A stretch of 43,666 nucleotides of DNA from positions 1-43,666 of the forward strand of contig NZ_CAMLAC010000006.1 of assembly GCF_946477935.1 (NCBI RefSeq), written 5' to 3'. Position 1 is the stretch's first letter. Every line of letters starts with the position of its first letter. Below, piece by piece: positions 26,357 through 37,400 of this stretch. The DNA comes from an uncultured Sphingomonas sp. GTDB taxonomy: Bacteria > Pseudomonadota > Alphaproteobacteria > Sphingomonadales > Sphingomonadaceae. Both the position numbers and the translations under genes were made by a program. The notes under the pieces were generated by a model. That model was not told the origin of the DNA. It ran no database searches and worked only from the letters and a program-made list of their open reading frames with translations.

Positions 26357-28381
26357 ATGACCGACACCCTGCGCGATCCCACGCAGCTCCCCCCCTTCGC
26401 GGCGTTCACGCCCGACGTGATCGGACCGGCGCTGGAGACCGCGCTCGCCGGGCATGAGGCGACGGTGGCGCAGCTCACCGCGACGCGGCCGACCAGCTTC
26501 GCCGATGCATGGATGCCGCTGGAGCGCAGCGGCAACGCGCTCGACGCACTGTGGACGGCGGTATCGCACCTCCAGGCAGTAGCGGACACGCCCGCGCTGC
26601 GCGAAGCGCACCGGGAAGGTCAGGCGCGGCTGATCGAGACGATGACGCGCATCGGCCAGAACCGCGATCTCCACGACCTCTATGCCGCGCTGACCGCGCA
26701 CCCCGAGTTCGCCGGCCTGCCGCAGGCGGACCGAGTCGCGGTGGAACGCGCGGTGCGCAACTTCACCCTCTCCGGCGTCGCGCTGGGACCGGAGGCGAAG
26801 GCGCGGTTCGCCGAAATCTCGGTCGAGCTGTCGAGCCTGTCGAACGCCTTCTCCAGCGCGGTCCTCGATGCGACCGACGCCTGGATCGAGCACGTCACCA
26901 ACGACGCCCTGCTCGCCGGCCTCTCCGATACCGACAAGGCGATGTTCGCCGCCGCGGCGCAGGCGCGCGGGCTGGACGGCTGGGTGGTGACGCTCCAGCA
27001 GCCGAGCGTCACCGCGATCCTCACCTTCGCCGAGGACCGCGGGTTGCGCGAGCGCGTCTATACCGCATACGGTACCCGCGCGTCGGACCAGGGGCCGCAT
27101 GCCGGCCGGTTCGACAACAGCGAGCGGATTGCGCGCATCCTGGCGCTGCGCCGAGAAGCGGCCGCGCTGCTCGGCTTCGCCAACCCGGTTGAGCGCTCGC
27201 TCGCCACCAAAATGGCCGCCAGCGCCGGCGAGGTGCTCACCTTCCTGCGCGACCTGGCGCGCCGCGCACGGCCGTTCGGCGAGCGCGAGGTCACGGCGGT
27301 GCGCGACTTCGCCGCGGCCAAGCTCGGCATCGCCGACCCCCAGCCCTGGGACATCGCCTTCGCCTCCAACCGCCTGCGAACCGCGCACCACGCGATCGAC
27401 GAGGCGGAGATTCGCGCCTATTTTCCGGTCGAGCGGGTAATGCAGGGTTGGCATGCGCTGGTCGAGCGCCTGTACGGCACCCGCTTCGTGGCGCGCGACG
27501 ACGTCGCGGTCTGGCATCCCGACGCGCGCTATTTCGATGCGGTCGACACCGACGGCACGGTGTTCGCCGGCCTCTATCTCGACCTCCACGCCCGCGCCGG
27601 GAAGCGCGGCGGCGCCTGGATGGACGAGGCCCGCCCCCGCCTTAACGACGGCAACGTTCGGCAGGTACCGGTCGCCTATATGGTGTGCAACTTCGCGCCG
27701 AAGAGCGAGGGCGCGCCGGCGCTTTTGTCGCATCGCGAGGTCGTGACGCTGCTCCACGAGACCGGCCACTGCCTCCACCACCTCTTCACCTGCGTCGACC
27801 GGCCGAGCATCGCCGGGATCAACGGCGTCGAATGGGACGCGGTCGAACTGCCGAGCCAGCTGATGGAGGATTTCGCCTGGGACCGCGCGGTGCTGACCGG
27901 CATGTCGGGGGATCACCGGACCGGCGCGCCGCTGCCGCCCGAATTGTTCGAGAGGATGGTGGCCGCGCGCCATTTCCAGTCGGGCATGGGGCTGCTCAGG
28001 CAGATCGAATATGCGATGTTCGATCTCATCCTCCATCTCGGCACGATGGGTGACGATCCGATGGAGGTGCTCGAGGCGGTGCGCGACGAAGTGGCGGTGG
28101 TCCGGCCGCCCGAATGGCATCGCTTCCCCCACGCCTTCAGCCACATCTTCGCCGGCGGCTATGCCTCGGGTTACTACAGCTACCTATGGGCTGAAGTGCT
28201 GGCTGCGGACGGTTTCAGCCGTTTCGCCGAGGCCGGTCTCGTCGACCGCGCCACCGGGAACGCCTTCCGCGCCGAGGTGCTTGCGCGTGGCGCCACCCGC
28301 TCTGCAGGCGAGAGCTTCCGTGCCTTCCGTGGCCGCGATGCCGAACTCACCGCGCTGCTCGTTCGCCATGGACTGGTCTGA
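26357..28381 (+). CDS. M3-family metallopeptidase (oligopeptidase / peptidyl-dipeptidase-like)
   Basis: 674 aa; VVTLLHETGHCLHHLFT (HExxH) ... GVEWDAVELPSQLMEDFAWD. Confidence 0.9.
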   Translation: MTDTLRDPTQLPPFAAFTPDVIGPALETALAGHEATVAQLTATRPTSFADAWMPLERSGNALDALWTAVSHLQAVADTPALREAHREGQARLIETMTRIGQNRDLHDLYAALTAHPEFAGLPQADRVAVERAVRNFTLSGVALGPEAKARFAEISVELSSLSNAFSSAVLDATDAWIEHVTNDALLAGLSDTDKAMFAAAAQARGLDGWVVTLQQPSVTAILTFAEDRGLRERVYTAYGTRASDQGPHAGRFDNSERIARILALRREAAALLGFANPVERSLATKMAASAGEVLTFLRDLARRARPFGEREVTAVRDFAAAKLGIADPQPWDIAFASNRLRTAHHAIDEAEIRAYFPVERVMQGWHALVERLYGTRFVARDDVAVWHPDARYFDAVDTDGTVFAGLYLDLHARAGKRGGAWMDEARPRLNDGNVRQVPVAYMVCNFAPKSEGAPALLSHREVVTLLHETGHCLHHLFTCVDRPSIAGINGVEWDAVELPSQLMEDFAWDRAVLTGMSGDHRTGAPLPPELFERMVAARHFQSGMGLLRQIEYAMFDLILHLGTMGDDPMEVLEAVRDEVAVVRPPEWHRFPHAFSHIFAGGYASGYYSYLWAEVLAADGFSRFAEAGLVDRATGNAFRAEVLARGATRSAGESFRAFRGRDAELTALLVRHGLV

Positions 28382-28484
28382 GGCAGAGGGGAGGAACATC
28401 GGGTGAGCGCCTTCGCGCGTGTCGGTGAGGCTGAGATGCACGTCCTGCGCGACGAAGCCAGCAGCCTGCATGGCGTGATCGCCG

Positions 28485-28724
28485 CAGCATCACGCCAAGC
28501 TGCACTAGACCAACCCGCTCGAACGCCTGAACGGCGAGATCAAGCGGCGCACCGGCGTCGTGGGTATCTTCCCCAGTGAGGATGCCATTACCCGCCTCGT
28601 CGGCGCGCGCCTGCTTGAGCAGAACGATGAAGGGGCAGTTCAGCGGGGGCGCTACATGACGCTGGAAAGCGTCGCGCAATTGAGCGATGATCCTGCCGTC
28701 ACGCTGCCGGCCATGGCAGCCTGA
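28485..28724 (+). pseudogene. IS256-family transposase C-terminal remnant
   Basis: [66 protein letters not shown]...; in-frame TAG at 28506-28508; N-terminal region missing. Confidence 0.8.
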
Positions 28725-29197
28725 CCAGCCCGGCCTCACCGGAGATCAATGCGATTACGCCGCTGACGCTACACCACCCCACCGGACACAACAAAATCCG
28801 AACCGCATCCGGCAGCTGTCAGCCTTCACCCTGACGAGCTTGATCGTTTTGAACGAAGACGCCTTTTCGATCGTCCACTTTGATCCATGCGAACGGTAGA
28901 GTCCGCTAGCTAGAACCAGACTTTCACCGCATAAGGAGTAAGCGACGGGATTTGATCGCTAGCTGCCGGGTGGCTTCGCCGCCGCGACGAGCCAGGCACG
29001 GTCATTCGGAGGCGCGCGGCCGCCCCTGAAAGAGGACGCTCGTTAATCGCAGCCTGGCCGCTGTTTGCTCACCCAGCGTCACCTCGCTGATCTGCATTCG
29101 TCAGACTTTCGATGACGATCGCTGTCCCCTCCGGAGACCAAGGGGAAACCTTGTGCATGATCCTCTCGAAAAGATTCGAAGCGAGATGATCGGCGAG

Positions 29198-29728
29198 TCA
29201 TAGCTTCAGCAGTGGTAGGGACAAGTCGTCGAACCACGCTCGATCGAGCCCGGCGAACTGCCTTACGAAAGGCAGGATGGCGGCATCCGTCAGGCCCGCC
29301 TTCGTGCCGCCGAGTTGACCGCCAACACCAAATCGCGTTTCTAGATCCTGTAGAAACTCGAAGCCAAGATCGCGATGCCGGGTTGGGTCCGAGCCGTAGC
29401 GATCAGGAAATTTGTACCGGTCGAGGTGGTGCTTGAACACTTCGTCATTGGCCGCGATCAGTGCGGGATCGTCACGAGCGAGCCAATCTTCCGGGTCCCG
29501 GATACGCAGCGCCCAACGCATTATCGCGAGGCTTTCGTCGAGCACGACGCCTTCCGCCGTCACACGCACCGGCAATGTGCCCTTCGGCGACGCGGTGAAC
29601 AGTTCCGCAGGCTTGTCGGAAAGCCTGACCTCCCGAAGCTCCCGGCGCACGCCACCCACGGCCAGTGCCAATCGCGCCCGCATCGCGAAGGGACAACGAC
29701 GAAAGCTATAGAGAATATGGATGGCCAT
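29198..29728 (-). CDS. Glutathione S-transferase-like protein, possibly C-terminally truncated
   Basis: 176 aa; MAIHILYSFRRCPFAMRARLALAVGG...VLDESLAIMRWAL; stops shortly after QFAGLDRAWFDDLSLPLLKL. Confidence 0.75.
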   Translation of the reverse strand: MAIHILYSFRRCPFAMRARLALAVGGVRRELREVRLSDKPAELFTASPKGTLPVRVTAEGVVLDESLAIMRWALRIRDPEDWLARDDPALIAANDEVFKHHLDRYKFPDRYGSDPTRHRDLGFEFLQDLETRFGVGGQLGGTKAGLTDAAILPFVRQFAGLDRAWFDDLSLPLLKL

Positions 29729-29846
29729 GACCCAGGCATACCGCCCATTCCTTGCCCCAGCCCCCCCCCGACAGGGAGGAACGCTGGACCGGCACTCGCC
29801 GGATAAATGAATTGCCGCACCTATCCGGTAATGGAATGATGCGACG

Positions 29847-31202
29847 ATGCGGATACCAAAGTCAGCCGTCCTCGCCCTGCTCCTGGCGGTTCCCGCGAAC
29901 GCCCAGATCGTCGCCCAGCCTTCGGCCGGGACCTATGTACGCGCGGTGGCGGCCGGCTATAAGGCGGCACTCTATTGCTCGGGCCACTTCAACGCCGGTC
30001 GGACCCCGGCGCAGATCGATGCCGACGAACTGACCGGCATCTATCCCGAGTATGACAATATCGTGCCGACGCTCACCGCGCAGATCGACCGCGCGCGTGG
30101 GTCCGTCGCCGTCGCCTTCGACCCCGCGCTGCCACCGCGATACGCGGTGTGGCGCCACGGCCGTGGCTGTGTGACGCTGCCGATCGGCAGCAAGGCGCCC
30201 GCGGGCAAGGCGTCGGCCGCACCACCACCGATTGCGGGGGCAGATCCCCGCCCATGGCCGCAGGGCGATGCCGGCATCGCAGTGCGGCCTTCCGCGCCGC
30301 TGACTGGAGCCATCGGCAAGGCGTTCGCCGGTGGCTATGGCGCCGGCGCGAAGACTGTCGGCGTGATCGTCGTGAAAGACGGCGAGGTCGTTGCCGAACG
30401 TTACAGCAGCGGCTTTGGGCCGTACGTGTCGAACCGGACCTGGTCGGTCGGCAAGTCGATCGCCGGAACGTTGATCGGCCTTGTCGATGCCGGCGCGCTC
30501 CAGGCGCCCGCCGCCGTGCCGCAGTGGAGCGCCGGTGACCCGCGAAGATCGATCACGCTCGACAACCTGCTGCGTATGGCGTCAGGCCTTCATAGCGACA
30601 CCGCAGGCAACCGCACCGACGCAATCTATTTCGGCGGCACGGCCGTGGACGAACAGACGGTTTCCTGGCCTCTGGAGGCCCGGTCCGGCACGCGCTTCCG
30701 CTATGCGAACAACGACATTCTTCTCGCGGTTTATGCCACACGGCAGCGGATTGGCGAGGACAGGTATCGCACGTGGCCGAACGACTTGTTCGGCAAGCTC
30801 GGCATGGCGCACACGGTCGCCGAGACGGACTGGCATGGCAACTACGTCCTATCCAGCCAGCTGTGGTCGACCGCCCGCGACCTCGCGCGGCTTGGGCTGT
30901 TCTGGTCCCAGAACGGCGTCTGGGCGGGCCAGCGCCTGCTGCCGTCGGGCTGGTTGCGCACCATGACGACCCCCGGCGGACCCCAGCCGCCGAGCGGCCC
31001 CGGCTATGGCGCGACGATGTGGCTGTTCGGCCCCCAACAGGGGCTGCCGGTGGGCAGTTTTGCCGCGCAGGGTAACAGAGGGCAATATGTGATGGTTATC
31101 CCTGCGCGACATCTGGTGATCGTGAGACGCGGCGAGGATCCTGGCGCAGCGCGTTTCGACATCGCGCGCTTTGCCGCCGATGTCGCCGCAGCGCTGCCCT
31201 AG
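29847..31202 (+). CDS. Beta-lactamase-fold serine hydrolase
   Basis: 451 aa; SNRTWSVGKSIAGTLIG (SxxK), FRYANNDILLAVY, PGYGATMWLFGPQQGLPVGSFAAQGNRGQYVMVIPARHLVIVRRG. Confidence 0.85.
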   Translation: MRIPKSAVLALLLAVPANAQIVAQPSAGTYVRAVAAGYKAALYCSGHFNAGRTPAQIDADELTGIYPEYDNIVPTLTAQIDRARGSVAVAFDPALPPRYAVWRHGRGCVTLPIGSKAPAGKASAAPPPIAGADPRPWPQGDAGIAVRPSAPLTGAIGKAFAGGYGAGAKTVGVIVVKDGEVVAERYSSGFGPYVSNRTWSVGKSIAGTLIGLVDAGALQAPAAVPQWSAGDPRRSITLDNLLRMASGLHSDTAGNRTDAIYFGGTAVDEQTVSWPLEARSGTRFRYANNDILLAVYATRQRIGEDRYRTWPNDLFGKLGMAHTVAETDWHGNYVLSSQLWSTARDLARLGLFWSQNGVWAGQRLLPSGWLRTMTTPGGPQPPSGPGYGATMWLFGPQQGLPVGSFAAQGNRGQYVMVIPARHLVIVRRGEDPGAARFDIARFAADVAAALP

Positions 31203-31263
31203 TGCCACGCTCCCCTCGCCTGACGTGCTACCGCCTCGTGAACACAGCTTGGGCAGCGTCGCC

Positions 31264-33153
31264 TCAATAGGCCAGCGCACAGCCGTCGGCACGCATCTCG
31301 CTCGCTGCGGCATAGACGCGGGTCGCGCCGTCCATGCGATGCTCCACGCATTCGTAGCGGCCGAAACCGCCGTCGGGCTCGCCGATCGCCCACCCGATTT
31401 CAGCAAGCCGCTGCCGCGTCGCCATCGGCACGCCAGTCTCCAGCCGCAGCAGGCCACGTGGGCCCAGTCCGGCCGCGTCCTCTCCCATCGACTGCGACGA
31501 GCCCTCATGGTGCCAGCGCGGCGCATCGCCCGCAGACTGGACTTCAAGACCATAGTCGACCCGGTTGACGATGATCTGCGTCTGCCCTTGCGGCTGCATA
31601 TCCCCGCCCATCACGCCGAAGCTCATCCACGGATCGCCCCCACGTGTGGCGAAGCCGGGAATGATCGTCTGAAACGGTCGCTTGCCCGGCGCATAGATAT
31701 TGGGATGGCCATCCTTCAGGCTGAACAACTGCCCGCGATCCTGGAACATGAAGCCCAGCCCGTCAGCGACCAGCCCCGACCCCATGCCGCGGAAGTTTGA
31801 CTGGATCATCGACACCATCATGCCGTCCTTGTCGGCACAGCTGAAATAGGTCGTGTCGCCGTGGCTGGGCGCCTGCCCCGGATAAACGGGATCGAGGATG
31901 CGATCTGGTCGAATCAGCTTCGCACGCTGCCGGGCGTATTCCTTCGAGATAAGCCATTCGACCGGCACCTTGGTAAAATGCGGGTCGGCGTAGAAACGCG
32001 CGCGGTCTTCGTACGCGAGCCGCTTCGCCTCCGCTTGAAGATGGATCGACAATGGCGATTGGAAGCCTGCATCGCCCAAATCGAACGTCTCAAGGATGTT
32101 GAGCATCTGGAGCGTAGCGATGCCCTGCGTGTTCGCGCCCAGCGCATGCACATCCACCCCGCGATAGCCCGTCTGGTGCGGTTCGACCCATTCCGCGCGG
32201 TGGGCGGCAAGATCCTCGAACCGAAGCCAGCCTCCGATACGCTTGAAGTAGCGATCGATGACACGCGCGATGTCGCCAGCGTAGAACGCGTCTCGGCCGC
32301 CCTCCGCGATCGCACGATAGGTGCGTGCGAGGTCGGGATTGCGGAACACCTGGCCCGTTGCAGGCCCCTTGCTGTCGGCGAGTCCGTACGTCCGCAGCGC
32401 ATTCGCCGTCTCTTCGATGCCGTTGCCTGGTCGGCGGAACGCGGCCATGCTGCGTCGGATGTAATAGGCGATGATGTCGGGCACGGGCGCTCCCACCTCG
32501 GCATAGGTAATCGCCGGTTCGAACAGCTGCGCCCAAGGCAGCCGGCCATAGCGTTGGTGCATCGTCCACCACGCATCGACTGCCCCCGGTACCGACACGG
32601 TCACCGCGCCCAGCGGTGGCAAGGCACCGCCCCGCGCCCGCGACCGTACCGTCTCTAGGTTGAGGCCCTGCGGCGACGCACCCGATCCCGCCAGCCCGAC
32701 GACCTTGCGCTGCTTCGGATCCCAGATCATCGCATAGGCATCGCCGCCAATACCGCTGGAGGTTGGCTCCAGGAAACCGAGGCAGGCGTTGATCGCGATG
32801 GCGGCATCCACAGCCGACCCGCCCTGCCGCAGGATGTCGATGCCGGCCTGGGTCGCCAGTGGATGGGCCGTACCCACAGCCCCGTTGAGCCCATATGCCG
32901 CCGTGCGGGACGCGAAGCTCGCTCCGACCGGCCGATCGCCGGCGGTGACGTCGGGGCGCAAAAAGCGATCGGCACCCGCCTCCCAACGTTTCGGGAGCGA
33001 TTGCATCGCCGGCTGAGGCGCGCCGCCCTGCCCTGGCCCTGGCGCACCCTGCCCACCGGATACCCGCGTGCTCGCTTGCTGTGGTTCCGCGAGAACCGAA
33101 CCGGGCAAAAGCGCCGCACCCGGCACGGCGGCAAGAAAAGTTCGACGACGCAT
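31264..33153 (-). CDS. ggt: Gamma-glutamyltransferase, exported
   Basis: Start MRRRTFLAAVPGAALLPGSVLA at 33153; GGSAVDAAIAINACLGFLEPTSSGIGGDAYAMIWD; HGDTTYFSCADKDGMMVSMIQSNFRGMGSGLV; YECVEHRMDGATRVYAASEMRADGCALAY. Confidence 0.9.
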   Translation of the reverse strand: MRRRTFLAAVPGAALLPGSVLAEPQQASTRVSGGQGAPGPGQGGAPQPAMQSLPKRWEAGADRFLRPDVTAGDRPVGASFASRTAAYGLNGAVGTAHPLATQAGIDILRQGGSAVDAAIAINACLGFLEPTSSGIGGDAYAMIWDPKQRKVVGLAGSGASPQGLNLETVRSRARGGALPPLGAVTVSVPGAVDAWWTMHQRYGRLPWAQLFEPAITYAEVGAPVPDIIAYYIRRSMAAFRRPGNGIEETANALRTYGLADSKGPATGQVFRNPDLARTYRAIAEGGRDAFYAGDIARVIDRYFKRIGGWLRFEDLAAHRAEWVEPHQTGYRGVDVHALGANTQGIATLQMLNILETFDLGDAGFQSPLSIHLQAEAKRLAYEDRARFYADPHFTKVPVEWLISKEYARQRAKLIRPDRILDPVYPGQAPSHGDTTYFSCADKDGMMVSMIQSNFRGMGSGLVADGLGFMFQDRGQLFSLKDGHPNIYAPGKRPFQTIIPGFATRGGDPWMSFGVMGGDMQPQGQTQIIVNRVDYGLEVQSAGDAPRWHHEGSSQSMGEDAAGLGPRGLLRLETGVPMATRQRLAEIGWAIGEPDGGFGRYECVEHRMDGATRVYAAASEMRADGCALAY

Positions 33154-33328
33154 GATGGCTACTCCCCGGTGCTGGTGCGCATCCTCACCAAGGTGCCGGA
33201 CAAGTACAAGGTGTATCCACGTGTTTCGGGGCTGCAGCTCAGTCAGCGCGCCTGCTCTGCCACGTCCGCGCTCGGATCGTCGTCCCAGATGCCAATCACA
33301 CTCGAATGGCAACGAAATTGGTAGGCCT

Positions 33329-34129
33329 CTATCCCGCGGAAAGCCTATTCAGCATGCCGGTGGCCCGGTCTCGTAAAGCTGGCTCACGCGTGATTTCGAG
33401 CATTGCGGTAAGGCTGGCGCGGGCGGCGGTTACGTCATTGTCGATGATTTCCAGTCGGGCGCGTTCCCACCAAGGATGGGGATAGTTTGGCGCGATCGAC
33501 GTCATCCGGCTGTAAAGCACCAGTGCCCGCCGACCTTTGCCAGCTTTCTCTGCCCGGGTTGCCTGATTGAGCAGCAGGCGAACAAGGATCGCCCGGTTCT
33601 CCATGGCCGCTACGTGCCGCACCGCGGACGAGACGTCGCTTTTCGCCGAGGCCAGCAGCGCGGTGATCTCTTCGACACCAACGAGCGCACCTCTGCGGAA
33701 TGGATCGATGATCACAGGTTTGGCCTCATGTCCGACCATGACGAGCACATGCCCTGGCACATTCAGTATCTCGGCGGCCCAGCCGATGCGTCGAGCTGCG
33801 GCAACGTACAGGATCGACAAGCTGATCGGCAGACCGCGCAGACGGTCGATAACGCGGATCAGGTCGGCATTGTCGGGATTGTCGTACGTCTCTGCGTCAC
33901 CCGAGAAGCCGAACTCTTCGGCAAACACCTGTGCGAGGCGGCCAGCACGCTCCGAGGCACCGGCGACACCGGCACCGACCCCGTCGAGGCGCGACGCAAT
34001 GTCAGAAAGCGTGTCCTGATAAGGGCCAATGTCGATCTCGTCGTGATCGAGTAGCGCCAGCGCGAGCGCGGCTTCGTCCAGGACGATGTCGTCATCGTCT
34101 ACCAGACCCAAGTCTTCAAAATTATCCAT
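33329..34129 (-). CDS. SirB1 / transglutaminase-like + TPR family protein
   Basis: NADLIRVIDRLRGLPISLSILYVAAARRIGWAAEILNVPGHVLVMVG...VIIDPFRRG; C-terminal TPR-like. Start taken as MDNFEDLGL. Confidence 0.75.
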   Translation of the reverse strand: MDNFEDLGLVDDDDIVLDEAALALALLDHDEIDIGPYQDTLSDIASRLDGVGAGVAGASERAGRLAQVFAEEFGFSGDAETYDNPDNADLIRVIDRLRGLPISLSILYVAAARRIGWAAEILNVPGHVLVMVGHEAKPVIIDPFRRGALVGVEEITALLASAKSDVSSAVRHVAAMENRAILVRLLLNQATRAEKAGKGRRALVLYSRMTSIAPNYPHPWWERARLEIIDNDVTAARASLTAMLEITREPALRDRATGMLNRLSAG

Positions 34130-34210
34130 GCATTCCAAGATGGTGTTCGCGTTGGGTTGCGCAAAGGTGGCAGGCTTCCAGCTGTTGATCGGTCAGCCAC
34201 ACGGGATGCC

Positions 34211-34271
34211 GACCCATTTGCGGGCGTTCGCGCATCGCCAGTCGCTGCCCAGAACCTGCCGCTTGTTCATG
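34211..34271. repeat. Dispersed ~61-bp intergenic element, degenerate copy
   Basis: GACCCATTTGCGGGCGTTCGCGCATCGCCAGTCGCTGCCCAGAACCTGCCGCTTGTTCATG (61 nt). Confidence 0.5.
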
Positions 34272-34484
34272 TCGCTGATCGACCGCTCAAGCATCGGTCC
34301 CAGTACCGAAGGACAGGTTGGCTTCGGAGCCTCAGGGGCCGCGGGTTCGGCTTGGCAACTGGCAAATGGAGACTGATGCAGCCTCTTGATCGAAGTTAAC
34401 TTGCTGAAGCGTATAAACATTTCTGTCGGATCACCTCTTGATCTTGGCCCGGTCTCGCGGCTCTGTTGAACTCAGGAGAGTGCG

Positions 34485-37400
34485 ATGACCAGCAATGCCA
34501 GTTCAGATCCGCTGACGAACGTTGATGACGTCCTCATCACGGCTGAGCTGGCGAGCCGGCCGTCTCGCGCGGCGGATCATGAGGCCGAGAGCCGGGCGCT
34601 CGGCCTCCTTGCCGAGGAGATGGCCACCAATCCACGCGGCGTGCTCCAGAGATGCGCCGAACTAGTCATGGAGCTGTGTCATGCAGATTCCGCCGGCATC
34701 AGCATCCTGGAGCCCGGCGGAACGAGCGGCATGCTCCGCTGGCGGGCCGCAGCAGGCGCGTTTGCGCCCAACCTGCATGGCACCATGCCCGCCGAGGCCA
34801 GCCCCTGTGGGACCGTGATCGACCGCAATCGCGTCCTGCTCTTCCAGGAAGCGGAGCGGTTCTTCCCGGCACTGCGGAGTGTCGAACCACGCATCTACGA
34901 GAATCTGCTGACGCCCTGGCATGCGGAGGGCAAGGCGATCGGCACGCTCTGGGCCATCAAGCATACCCCCAACGGCCGTTTCGACGCGGAGGATGCTCGG
35001 GTCCTGCAAAGCCTCGCCCGCTTCACCGCCGCCGCGTTCCAGATGACCGCGGCCCTCGACGAGGCGTCAGCGGAGCGGGCGGCGTTGCAAGCGAGCGAGC
35101 AGCAGCTCCGCGACGTACTTGACTCGATGTCGGAAGGCTTCGCCCTGTTCGACACGGAGTTCAGGATCCTGGATGTCAACGCTGAGACTGTGCGGCTCGA
35201 CGGACGCCGCCGCGACGAACTTGTTGGGCGTAATCATTGGGAAGCGTTCCCCGGAAGCGCAGATTCGCCGCAAGGTGAAATGTTCAAGCGGGTGATGCGT
35301 ACCCGCACGCGAGAGGCGATGGAACATTCCTATAGCTGGCCCGACGGCAAAACGATGTGGGTGGATACGCGCGCTTATCCGACAACCCACGGCAACATTG
35401 CCATCCAATGGCGAGATATCACCGAACGAAAGCTCGCGGAACAGGCGCTACGAGAGAGCGAAAGCAAATACCGTACGCTCTTCGAGACCATGGGTCAGGG
35501 TTATTGCGAGCTGGAGCTCATTCGTGATGGCGACGGCCGGGCGGTCGATCAGCTGTACCTGCAACTCAATCCGGCCTTCGAGCGGATGTTTGGGATAGCC
35601 GTCGCCGACGCGCAGGGGCGAAGGGCCAGTGAGCTCTTTCCATACGTCGACCCGAAGTGGACCGAAACGTTCGACGCGGTGGCCAGGACACAAACGCCTC
35701 AGAGCTTCGAGAATGAGCACGGGGCCCGGTGGTACGAGACGTTCGTCTATCCGGCGAGCCGGGACCGGGTCGTCATCCTCTATGAGGATATCGACGACCG
35801 GAAACGCGCCGAAGAGCGGATGCGCGAAGGTGACGAGCGGCAGGCGTTCCTGCTCAGGCTGAGCGACAACCTGCGCGCGATCCCGGCTGAAGCTATCATC
35901 GAGCACGCGGTCGCAATGCTCGCCGAGGAGCTGCGGTTCGACCTTTGCTATATCGTGAGTGTCCTTCCGGAAAAGGATCGCGCCGACGTCATTCACCAGC
36001 TCCGCCGGGGTGCGGACATGCCTGAAGTTCCTGGGGTAATCCGGCTCTCCGACTACCCCAAAGCATTCCTGGAGTGGCAGCAAAGGACATTGGTGTCCGA
36101 CGATATGGCGAACGATCCGGCGCTGACGGAGGTCGACCGCCGCAATGTCGCCGCCATGCGGTTCGGCGCGTTGATCGCGGCGCCGGTGCGTCGCGGCGCC
36201 GGCAACCCGATCTGGAGTGTCGTCGTCGTCATGGCGACCCCGCGACGGTGGACCGCCAGCGAGGTTGCCTTGATCGAAGAAGCGGCCGAGCGGACATGGG
36301 CCGCTGTCGAACACGCGCGCGCTGAGGCTGCGATCCGAGACAGCGAGGAGCGGTTCCGGCAATTTTCCAACGCGTCTGCAGCCGCTCTCTGGATCAGGCA
36401 GGCCGACACCCTCACGATGGAGTTCGTCAGCCCTGCCATCGCCACGATCTATGGGACCGAGCCCGACAGGCTTTTGGGCGACCTGGCCCGCTGGGCAGCG
36501 ATGATCGTGCCAGAGGATCGCGAGACTGCCTTGAGCCGCCTCCAAGCTGCCAGTGCGGGCGAAACCGTCACGCATGAGTTCCGTATCCAGCGCCCGACCG
36601 ACGGCGCCTTCCGCTGGATCCGTAACACCAGCTTTCCGCTCCGCGACGATCGGGACATCCCCCGGGTGGGCGGCATCGCCGAGGACGTAACGGAGGCGAA
36701 GCTGGCCGTCGAGCATCAGGGCGTGTTGCTCGCCGAGCTGCAGCACCGCGTGCGCAACATCATGGCGATGATCCGCTCGATGGCGCGGCGATCCGCAGAC
36801 GGAGCTGCGGACGTTGAGGAGTATCGGACGCTGCTCGAAGGACGGCTGCTGGCTCTGGCCCGTGTTCAGGCGCTGCTCACGCGGCATGCCAACACTGGTG
36901 GCTCGCTGCGTGACATTGTCGAGAGCGAAGTCGGCGCGCAGGCCCATGGTGGCGGGCAGTATGAGCTTGTCGGACCCGACGTGCAGCTGTCGCCGAAGGT
37001 GGTTGAGGTGCTCACGCTTGCGCTTCACGAGCTTTCGACCAACGCGCTCAAATACGGCGCCCTTTCCGTCGCCGATGGCCGCCTTCGCGTAGAGTGGGCG
37101 CCGTTTGAGAAGCGCGGCCGGACGTGGCTCGGGTTGGATTGGGTCGAGCAGGGCGTGCCGCCACGGCAAACGGCGGCGCGACGCGGCTTCGGCAGCGACC
37201 TGATCGAAGGCAAGATTCCCTATGAGCTCGGCGGCAGCGGCAAGATCACCATCGAGACCGACGGCGCTCGCTGTCGTCTCGAGTTGCCGCTCAAGGAAAG
37301 CGAGAGCATCCTCGAGACGGACGCGCCGTCCCCCATCACAGTTTTTGGAGGTATGCTGGATATGTCTGGAGCACCTGACCTGACGGGCCGCAGTGTGCTC

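Noticed and set aside
26282-28144. 620-aa minus-strand ORF over the M3 peptidase
   Set aside because: Shadow ORF; the opposite strand carries the HExxH peptidase.
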